5,817 nucleotides of DNA from a bacterium. Its GTDB lineage: Bacteria > JACRDZ01 > JAJRWM01. Shown here in pieces: positions 1-5,040 of this stretch (the stretch's first letter is position 1; every line of letters begins with the position of its first letter). The stretch covers positions 1 to 5,817 of the forward strand of contig JAJRWM010000235.1 in the NCBI GenBank assembly GCA_024276815.1, written 5' to 3'. The notes beneath the pieces are model-generated. The model saw only the letters and a list, made by a program, of their open reading frames with translations, was not told the origin of the DNA and did no database searches. The position numbers and the translations under genes are program-made.

Positions 1-33
1 CAGGCTCATTCTGATAACGTCCTTTCCCGCCAT
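1..33 (-). CDS. Transposase, N-terminal 11 codons only (partial, runs off the left edge)
   Basis: The minus strand from 33 reads MAGKDVIRMSL and leaves the window still open. An opening of the form M-(A/T)-G-(K/R)-D-x-I-x-M-S is what I associate with ISNCY-type transposases, whose N-terminus then carries a helix-turn-helix and later a DDE catalytic core; those parts are not visible here. The start is supported by an excellent Shine-Dalgarno, GGAGG at 43-39, five bases before the ATG. The short visible length limits certainty, but the strong ribosome binding site and the repeat-bearing end just upstream agree with the assignment. Confidence 0.6.
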   Translation of the reverse strand, partial: MAGKDVIRMSL

Positions 34-66
34 GCTGTCCTCCTCTCTGAAGGGAGTGGACAGCAT
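32..66 (-). promoter_or_regulatory. Hairpin over the transposase ribosome binding site and start codon
   Basis: Plus-strand ATGCTGTCC (32-40) and GGACAGCAT (58-66) form a perfect 9-base inverted repeat with a 17-base loop. In the transposase mRNA the 3' arm covers the AT of the start ATG, the spacer and the edge of the GGAGG ribosome binding site, so folding would occlude initiation. Known insertion sequences such as IS10 and IS50 use leader hairpins to block translation from read-through transcripts. A similar role here is inference. Confidence 0.45.
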
Positions 67-120
67 AACTTGCTTAGTTAAAAGCGGACATTTCTATTTG
101 GACAAAATAGGACATTATCA

Positions 121-307
121 TTTTTACGTAACAGGAAAAATTATCCTGGTGTCGTAACCCGTCAGCCTTTTGGGGGGGGCGAGTGGGCGGTTTTTGCCTG
201 TTTATCGACAAGCTAGTCTAAAAAAGCCGCGCACGGGTTTTCTGCTTTTTGATTTTTAATGTCTTGATCAGAGTTTGCCTGTTACCCTGGAATAGATTCT
301 TCCCTGA
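121..307. other. Non-coding stretch between the IS end and the promoter at 308
   Basis: No reading frame with a plausible start or recognisable protein was found. There is a run of eight G at 172-179 and a small CAGGA/TCCTG inverted repeat (132-136 and 144-148), neither with a clear role. The run of G is a place where read errors are likely. Confidence 0.5.
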
Positions 308-336
308 TTGTATTTTCAGTCTCTGTCAACTATAAT
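308..336 (+). promoter_or_regulatory. Sigma70-type promoter for the FGE-fold gene
   Basis: TTGTAT (308-313) and a perfect TATAAT (331-336) are separated by 17 bases, close to the housekeeping consensus. Transcription would begin near 342-344, giving a very short leader that contains just the TAAGGA ribosome binding site (345-350) before the ATG at 357. No operator-like palindrome is seen around it, so expression may be constitutive. Confidence 0.7.
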
Positions 337-356
337 CCTAATCTTAAGGATAAACC

Positions 357-1220
357 ATGAGACGTCTGTTTAAATATTGTCTTTTAATATTTTGCCTGTT
401 CATTCTGACCGGGGCATTTTTATACGCTGAGGAAGGAAAAGATGTTGTGCCGGAAATAAACGGACTGCCGGTAAAAATAGCTCCCCGGCCGGCCGGTACG
501 GAAATGGTTTTAATACCAGCCGGCCCCTTTTTGATGGGTAGCTCCGTAGAGGATATTTTTGCGATCCAGGAGCAGTGGTCAGGTCAGGAAAGAATGTCCC
601 TTGCTTGGTTCGATGATGAAACGCCCCAGCATTCCTATTATCTGCCGGATTATTATATCGACCGTTATGAAGTGACCAACAGGCAATACCGTAAATTTCA
701 GGAAGCGACTTCCCGGCGGCGGCCGGCTTTCTGGGATGATCCCTCGTTAAATGGCGACGATCAGCCGGTGGTCGGGGTCAACTGGGCTGACGCCGACGCC
801 TACTGCTGGTGGGCGAAAAAACGGCTACCTTACGAAGCTGAATGGGAGAAGGCGGCTCGTGGAGTTGACGGCCGGCGTTATCCCTGGGGCAACAAGTGGC
901 AGCCGGATTACCTGAACGGCAGGCACAGCGGTTTGTCGAAAACAGCTCAGGTCGGCAGCTTTTCGCGGGGCGCGTCGCCCTACGGAGCGCTTGATATGGC
1001 CGGCAACGTCTGGGAATGGTGTATCGACTGGTATGATACTTACATCTATCGTTTCTCGCCGAAGACCCGCAGCCCCCGCTATAACAGGATCGGTTACCGG
1101 GTGATCAGGGGCGGTTCCTACCTGGAAAAACCTTTTGAGTTACGCGCGACCTACCGTTACCGTTTCAAGCAGCAGTATAATTTTATCAGTGTCGGTTTCC
1201 GCTGCGTTAAAGACCCCTGA
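357..1220 (+). CDS. Exported formylglycine-generating-enzyme (SUMF1)-fold protein lacking the catalytic cysteines
   Basis: A 287-residue protein with a signal peptide (basic MRR, hydrophobic core about 5-22, likely cleavage after LYA at 24) and one FGE-sulfatase domain from about 48 to 284. Family landmarks in order are MVLIPAGPFLMGS (50-62), YYIDRYEVTNRQYRKF (99-114), PVVGVNWADADAYCWW (137-152), RLPYEAEWEKAARG (156-169), YPWGN (175-179), DMAGNVWEWC (213-222), RGGSY (251-255) and GFRCV (280-284). True FGE oxidises a sulfatase Cys to formylglycine using two Cys just after the RGGS motif. Here those positions are Glu257 and Leu262, so that chemistry is not expected. Many bacterial members of this fold have other or unknown roles, including binding modules in enzyme or secretion systems. 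The ATG at 357 is supported by TAAGGA six bases upstream. No sulfatase gene is nearby. Its specific function is unknown. Confidence 0.88.
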   Translation: MRRLFKYCLLIFCLFILTGAFLYAEEGKDVVPEINGLPVKIAPRPAGTEMVLIPAGPFLMGSSVEDIFAIQEQWSGQERMSLAWFDDETPQHSYYLPDYYIDRYEVTNRQYRKFQEATSRRRPAFWDDPSLNGDDQPVVGVNWADADAYCWWAKKRLPYEAEWEKAARGVDGRRYPWGNKWQPDYLNGRHSGLSKTAQVGSFSRGASPYGALDMAGNVWEWCIDWYDTYIYRFSPKTRSPRYNRIGYRVIRGGSYLEKPFELRATYRYRFKQQYNFISVGFRCVKDP

Positions 1221-1240
1221 GCCCAGGGCTATTCGCATTT

Positions 1241-1265
1241 AACGTTCAGTTGTCGTTGTTTTTTT
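1241..1265 (+). terminator. Possible weak terminator between the convergent genes
   Basis: AACG (1241-1244) can pair with CGTT (1254-1257), followed at once by seven T (1259-1265). The stem is only four base pairs, so the call rests mostly on the T run and on its position just after the FGE-fold gene and at the stop codon of the opposing protease gene. Confidence 0.3.
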
Positions 1266-2817
1266 AGAGTTTGCCCTTGTCCCTGAGCCATTTCTTTTGG
1301 TGAAAATCGATTAGCAGCGCTATTCTCATATCATAGAAACTATCTTCATCGAGTTCTTTCAGCAGTTGAGAAGAGAGCCCGATAATCTTGCGCCCCCGCT
1401 GGCGATACCCCTTGGGGAAGCCCCGCAGCAGTTGACGGTCAATCGCGATAAACGGTTCCTGGATCGACGGCGTCAGGATCAAAGCTCTCGCAAAATTAAT
1501 TTCTCCGCTCCCTCCTCCATAAACGAATAACGGGGTGGCTGAGCCCTCTAATATTTTACGAACATGTTGAGGTTTCAGCCGGAAGTTTTTGGACAGGATC
1601 AAGCTCGCGGCCCCGGAGACTATCGCTGCGGCCATGGAAGTCCCGGAATACTTGCGGTACGGTGGTTTTAACCGGTTGGACGAGGTTACCGTCGAAAGAA
1701 TGTCTTTTCCCGGCGCGCTGACCTCGACCGAGGCGCCATAACAAGCGAACACTGATTTCCCGGCGCTGTTTTTCCAGTCCGCGATCTTGACTCTGCCACC
1801 CTAGATAACCTCGGTGGCCGTAACGGCGATTACGTCAGGGTGATTGGTCAGAAGATTGTAATGAGACCAGTTGTCGAGGTTGGCGTAATGAGGGTCATCT
1901 GTGTTACCGCTGGCGGCTATAAGTATCACTCCCTGTCGGGCCGCCTGAGAAAGACTTTGATATAAGGGGTCCTTTTCAATCGGATTAATGGCGGTGGTCT
2001 GCAAACTGAGATTTATGATCTTGGCGCCGTAATTAACGGCCAGATCGACAGCCTTGGCGATGACAATGTTGCTGCCGTGCTGATTTCTCTTGTTGGCGGT
2101 TTTCAGGGGGATCAGGATAACGCCCCGGCGTTTTTTACCATCAATTTCAAAGCCGCCGCCGGCCGCTCCGGCGATTCCGATCTGGTTATTGGTGGTCGCG
2201 CCGATTATTCCGGCCACATGGGTTCCGTGTCCATTGTCATCATCCGTGTAGTTGTTTTCATTGATAAAATTCCAGCCCCTGATATCATCAACGTAACCAT
2301 TGTTGTCATTATCGATCGAGTCGAAGGGAATTTCCTTTTTATTCAGGAAAATATTATTAATATCGGGGTGCAGGGAATCAATACCGGTGTCGATCACAGC
2401 GACCTTGATGCGGTCGCTGCCGGCCTGGTTGTTCCAGGCCGCTTCAATACCGAGCCGTTTAAAGTAATTTTGCTGTCCGGTTAAAAAGTAGGGGTCGTTG
2501 GCGGTCGCGCTGAGTTTGACCGGCGTTACCGGCGCGACGTAAGTTAGCTGATATTCTTCGCGCAGTTTTTTAATTATCCGGGGCAGCAAGTCAGGTTGAT
2601 TAATTCGTATCTCGTACCAGCGGTATTTACTGTAGCCGGGGGCGTAAGACCGGATTATATCACCTTGGCACCCGGCAAGATGCTGGCGGATTTTATTCCG
2701 GTTAACCGCGGCTGTGGCAAACTGGATGATATAATTTTGGCTGGTGGTTCTGGTGTCCAGGAGAGGCAGGACGAAAATCAAGGATACCAGAATAACAACA
2801 AGATTTTTTAACTTCAT
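1264..2817 (-). pseudogene. Secreted subtilisin-like serine protease (peptidase S8) with one internal TAG
   Basis: The frame spans 517 codon positions from ATG at 2817 to TAA at 1264, with a single in-frame TAG at 1801-1803 (position 339). The product would be an exported endopeptidase. It has a signal peptide (MKLKN, hydrophobic core 6-20), an inhibitor-I9-like propeptide region (about 28-100), then the S8 domain: Asp143 in VAVIDTGID, His197 in NGHGTHVAG, oxyanion-hole Asn305 in AASGN, and Ser394 in YSGTSMAAA. A SGEINFARAL stretch (about 437-446) matches the usual end of the catalytic domain, followed by about 70 unassigned residues. The TAG falls between VIAVTATEVI and GGRVKIADW, so normal termination would yield a 338-residue product without the nucleophile. 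Frame and spacing continue undamaged, which argues for one substitution (for example CAG to TAG) rather than an indel. Ribosome binding is weak (AAAAGACA before ATG). Readthrough or sequence error remain possible. Confidence 0.88.
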
Positions 2818-3010
2818 TGTCTTTTAATTGTACCAGAATCTTGCCGGGAAAACTGAAAAATCGCCGGGCGTATTTATCACGCCGTCCGGCTACCTCGCTG
2901 TAGTATTTAACGTTTTCACTATCAGGTTTCTCCAGGTTAAAGTTTTTTGGAAAAGGGACGTGGGAAAGAAACCTTTTAAGACAAGAGGTTTTTCCCAGGG
3001 TTCTTGTTTT
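2702..3010 (-). pseudogene. Protein-like open frame with no start codon, possible gene remnant
   Basis: On the minus strand a frame stays open for 102 codons from just after a TAA (3013-3011) to a TAA at 2704-2702, running into the protease gene in another frame. It contains no ATG, GTG or TTG. The part before 2818 translates to plausible-looking sequence, with segments such as FNLEKPDSENVKYYSEVAG and KYARRFFSFPGKILVQLKD. I do not recognise a family. It could be the eroded tail of a gene, an intergenic repeat, or chance. Terminator-like hairpins within it argue against present-day translation. Confidence 0.25.
2856..2890 (-). terminator. Terminator-like hairpin in the protease leader
   Basis: Read leftward, GCCG (2890-2887) pairs with CGGC (2866-2863) and GGCGT (2883-2879) pairs with ACGCC (2871-2867), with a three-base bulge and a seven-base loop. 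It is followed by GA and five T (2860-2856). It lies 38 bases before the protease ATG, an odd place for a terminator unless it acts as a leader attenuator. No riboswitch consensus was recognised upstream of it. Confidence 0.45.
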
Positions 3011-3012
3011 TT
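2961..3012 (+). promoter_or_regulatory. Pair of overlapping hairpins, possibly mutually exclusive
   Basis: Hairpin one pairs TGGGAAA...AACCT (2961-2974) with AGGTTTTTCCCA (2986-2997): 12 base pairs with a two-base bulge and an 11-base loop. Hairpin two pairs ACAAGA (2981-2986) with TCTTGT (3002-3007) and runs into six T (3007-3012), resembling a weak intrinsic terminator. The two share base 2986, and the 3' arm of the first sits in the loop of the second, so they compete. Such a pair is the layout of an attenuator; the function is inferred only from fold geometry. Confidence 0.35.
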
Positions 3013-3034
3013 ATGATTTTGTTTTTGAGAATTG

Positions 3035-3070
3035 AATGACCCTGTCGCTTTTCGGGGCAGGTTCATTTTT
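3035..3070 (+). terminator. Intrinsic terminator upstream of the tetR promoter
   Basis: AATGA-C-CCTG (3035-3044) pairs with CAGG-T-TCATT (3058-3067), with one mismatch and further T-G and C-G pairs inside (3045-3046 with 3057-3056). The stem runs into a T tract at 3066-3070. It would stop rightward transcription just before the regulator gene's own promoter. Since the gene to the left is transcribed the other way, the only RNA it could end is one starting inside 2818-3035, hinting at a small RNA, or it may insulate the promoter. Confidence 0.5.
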
Positions 3071-3090
3071 AGCTGAATTGATGTTATGAT
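3062..3090 (+). promoter_or_regulatory. Extended -10 promoter for the TetR-family gene
   Basis: TATGAT (3085-3090) is preceded by TG at 3082-3083, giving an extended -10 element. The matching -35 with a 17-base spacer is a poor TTCATT (3062-3067). Transcription would start near 3097, about 34 bases before the GTG start. The -35 overlaps the terminator hairpin arm, so the two structures share sequence. Confidence 0.45.
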
Positions 3091-3130
3091 AAATCTTTGA
3101 CTCATCGGTCTAGTTCAGGGAGAAATCGTA

Positions 3131-3745
3131 GTGGCGGAAGAAACGACCATCAGCGTTAAACACGTGAAAAAAAGACGTAAAATCTACAAGGCGGCGTTGA
3201 AAGTATTTGCCAAAAAAGGATTCCATAACACCAAGATGCAGGATGTCGCCGAAAAAGCGTCCTTGGGTAAAGGCACTTTATACTGGTATTTCAAGAGCAA
3301 AGAGGAACTGTTCCAGTTCGTAATCCGCTGCGGCTTCGCAGAATTCAACGAAGCGGTGCTCAACGCTATCGCCCAGGTCAATCACCCCATGGCAAAATTG
3401 AAAGCAGCCTTCGAGGAAAGCCTGAAATTCTATTTCGATAACAAGGATCATATCTGGGTACTGACTTCCTTCTGGTCCATCAGCGGTCTGGGCAAATTAA
3501 ACAAGCGGCTGCGAAAAGAGGTCAACGAGGAATTTGAGGTCTACAAGGGAATCATCATCGGGGTTCTGACTAACGCCGCCCGTCTGGGCTTTATTAACAA
3601 GGGTGACAATGTCAAACGGGCGGCTCACTTTACCGCGCTGATCGACGGCCTTCTGGTTCATCGTGTTTTAGGGATTTATGTTGATGATTACGGCAAGGTG
3701 GAAGCGGAAGTTTACAAGGAATTTTTAAAGAGCTTAAAGGGCTGA
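3131..3745 (+). CDS. TetR/AcrR-family transcriptional regulator
   Basis: A 204-residue one-component regulator of the usual family length. The N-terminal DNA-binding domain covers about 14-62: the first helix RRKIYKAALKVFAKKGFHNT (15-34), then the helix-turn-helix TKMQDVAEKASLGKGTLYWYF (34-54) ending in KSKEELF (55-61). The remaining 140 residues form the helical ligand-binding and dimerisation domain, which is too variable to name a ligand; it contains a hydrophobic, aromatic stretch IWVLTSFWSISGLG (108-121). The GTG start is supported by AGGGAGA (3117-3123), eight bases upstream. The porin-like gene lies downstream on the same strand. TetR proteins commonly repress themselves and adjacent export or membrane genes, so control of that gene is a reasonable inference; inverted TACAACA motifs between the two are candidate sites. 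Confidence 0.93.
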   Translation: MAEETTISVKHVKKRRKIYKAALKVFAKKGFHNTKMQDVAEKASLGKGTLYWYFKSKEELFQFVIRCGFAEFNEAVLNAIAQVNHPMAKLKAAFEESLKFYFDNKDHIWVLTSFWSISGLGKLNKRLRKEVNEEFEVYKGIIIGVLTNAARLGFINKGDNVKRAAHFTALIDGLLVHRVLGIYVDDYGKVEAEVYKEFLKSLKG

Positions 3746-3752
3746 TTTAACA

Positions 3753-3788
3753 GTACAACAGTATGGTTATCGGTATTGATTGTTGTAT
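3753..3788. repeat. Inverted repeat between tetR and the porin gene (operator or weak terminator)
   Basis: TACAACA (3754-3760) is mirrored by TGTTGTA (3781-3787), extendable to about ten pairs with two G-T wobbles; CG and five T (3791-3795) follow. A further copy of ATACAACA sits at 3855-3862, just inside the porin reading frame. The structure could end the tetR transcript or, as the repeated motif around the porin promoter suggests, bind a regulator. Both readings are inference. Confidence 0.4.
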
Positions 3789-3800
3789 CGTTTTTCCAAA

Positions 3801-3828
3801 TTGGCAGTAAAATTTAATTATGTAACAT
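3801..3828 (+). promoter_or_regulatory. Candidate promoter of the porin-like gene
   Basis: TTGGCA (3801-3806) and TAACAT (3823-3828) are 16 bases apart, a fair -35/-10 pair. An alternative -10, TAAAAT (3808-3813), would pair with TTGTAT (3783-3788) only over a long 19-base spacer. A short palindrome, TGTA-ACA-TACA (3821-3831), overlaps the -10 and could be an operator. The ribosome binding site AAGGA (3831-3835) follows. Confidence 0.35.
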
Positions 3829-3843
3829 ACAAGGATTTATCTT

Positions 3844-5028
3844 TTGATTACACCATACAACAATATTATTAAGACGGGACGGGGCGCCTTCGGCGGTTTC
3901 CTGGTTGTTTTTACCATATTGTTAATGGCCGGCCCGGTCCGGGCAGGCGGGGTTAAATGGGGCGGCGAGTTCGAATCCGAAATATACGCCAACGACCGCT
4001 GGGGCGACCCTCAGCTTGGCAGTATCAACTCTTTCACCCTGCTTGGCGACGCGGAAATTAATGACCATACATCATTTCATTCCCGCTTGATTTTCCGGCA
4101 CCTGACCGGTTACAAGATTATTGACGAGGTCACCCAAATACTCATTGATCGGGCCCAGGTGAACCTCTATCTGGAGAAATTCGACCTGATTATCGGTAAA
4201 CAAAGACTGGCCTGGGGCAGCGGCTACGCCTTTAATCCCACGGATGTTTTCAATCCGCCGGATTTTACCGATCCCAGGGGCGAGCGGGAAGGGGTCAGCG
4301 CGGTCAGGCTGACCGTGCCTTTGGGTAAAGTTTCCGAAGTCATGCTGGTCGGCGCGCAAAAGGCCGCTGAGCCGGTATATGACAGCGGGACAGGGAAGTG
4401 GACAACGCCGTCCGACAAAGCTGAGGATGGCGAATACGCCGTTCTGGCCAAGACTAATTTCGCGGATTATGATCTTTCCTTGATCGCTATCGATCTGGGC
4501 AAAGATGAGTCGGAAAAACTCGGCGGCAGTGTCAGCGGCGAGCTTTTTGGCCTCGGCGTCTGGCTGGAGGGCGCCTATACTTTTCCTGAGGACGAGAAAA
4601 AAGAAATTGCCAACAAAAACAATTATCCGCAAGTAGTCGCCGGGCTTGATTACACTTTTCAAAATGGCTTGTATCTCCTCGGTGAGTACTATCGCAATGA
4701 ACAAGGCGCCTGGTCTTACAAAGACTACCAGTGGGCAAGGCTCAGGCGCGGCGAGATTACCAACCCGGGACGGGATTACCTCTTCAATGATTTTGAATAC
4801 GACGTTACCGATTTAACCAAAATTGTTTTTTCCAGCCTCCTGAATGTGAATGACAGCAGTTTCTTCTTTCATCCGCAAATAAACTACAATATCTACAGCG
4901 ACACCACGATCAGCGGCGGCATGTATGGCTTTTACGGTCCGGTCGGCAGCGAGTTCTTCGGAGAGAAAAACAGCGTCAAATATCACAACCATGATGAATA
5001 CTTCTTGACATTCCTGGTGCACTTCTAA
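3844..5028 (+). CDS. Outer-membrane beta-barrel (porin-like) protein
   Basis: A 394-residue protein with a signal peptide: an N-region with Lys10 and Arg13, hydrophobic core about 15-30, and likely cleavage after VRA at 34. The mature part shows alternating polar and hydrophobic residues typical of beta strands, many aromatic girdle residues, and a terminal strand EYFLTFLVHF ending in Phe, the usual signal for outer-membrane assembly. Conserved-looking motifs include FDLIIGKQRLAWGSGYAF (113-130) and NPTDVFNPPDFTDPRG (131-146), a pattern I associate with porin-like barrels of the DUF1302/alginate-export type, although I cannot fix the family. The likely role is passage of a small solute or substrate across the outer membrane; the substrate is unknown. 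The start is TTG, chosen for AAGGA eight bases upstream and because no other in-frame start upstream fits. It is probably controlled by the preceding TetR-family regulator. Confidence 0.82.
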   Translation: MITPYNNIIKTGRGAFGGFLVVFTILLMAGPVRAGGVKWGGEFESEIYANDRWGDPQLGSINSFTLLGDAEINDHTSFHSRLIFRHLTGYKIIDEVTQILIDRAQVNLYLEKFDLIIGKQRLAWGSGYAFNPTDVFNPPDFTDPRGEREGVSAVRLTVPLGKVSEVMLVGAQKAAEPVYDSGTGKWTTPSDKAEDGEYAVLAKTNFADYDLSLIAIDLGKDESEKLGGSVSGELFGLGVWLEGAYTFPEDEKKEIANKNNYPQVVAGLDYTFQNGLYLLGEYYRNEQGAWSYKDYQWARLRRGEITNPGRDYLFNDFEYDVTDLTKIVFSSLLNVNDSSFFFHPQINYNIYSDTTISGGMYGFYGPVGSEFFGEKNSVKYHNHDEYFLTFLVHF

Positions 5029-5040
5029 TCTAATTAGGCA

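Larger units (their letters stand above)
1..120 (-). mobile_element. One end of an insertion sequence (ISNCY-like), body extends left of the window
   Basis: The segment holds the first codons of a leftward transposase and, outside it, a non-coding end. Read inward on the minus strand, the end starts TGATAATGTCC and contains repeated GGACA/TGTCC motifs: on the plus strand at 58-62, 86-90, 100-104 and 110-114. Such short iterated motifs at an element tip are typical of transposase binding sites. A weak leftward promoter, TTGTCC (105-100) and TTTAAC (82-77) with a 17-base spacer, could drive the transposase from inside the element. The outer boundary near 120 is inferred from where the motif repeats stop; no target duplication or second inverted repeat can be seen because the other end is outside the window. 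Confidence 0.55.

Noticed and set aside
172-194. G-quadruplex at the run of eight G
   Set aside because: Beyond the G run there are only a GGG and a GG nearby, so four proper G tracts are not present outside the homopolymer itself; it is more notable as an error-prone run.
1264-1752. Separate 162-residue gene starting at the GTG at 1752
   Set aside because: It is the C-terminal part of the protease in the same frame, begins in mid-domain, lacks the Asp and His of the triad, and has no convincing ribosome binding site.
2077-2484. Plus-strand open frame inside the protease region
   Set aside because: It lies antisense to conserved subtilase motifs, including the Asp and His sites, and its translation shows no domain; it is a shadow frame.
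2840-2940. Cyclic-di-GMP riboswitch upstream of the protease (minus strand GAGGTAGCCGG resembled part of the consensus)
   Set aside because: The invariant CGCAAAGCC-type core and the GAAA-tetraloop receptor arrangement are absent; only a short stretch was similar.
4072-4704. 210-codon minus-strand frame inside the porin gene
   Set aside because: It lies opposite a well-supported exported beta-barrel protein, has no recognisable domain and is explained by the codon structure of the sense gene.
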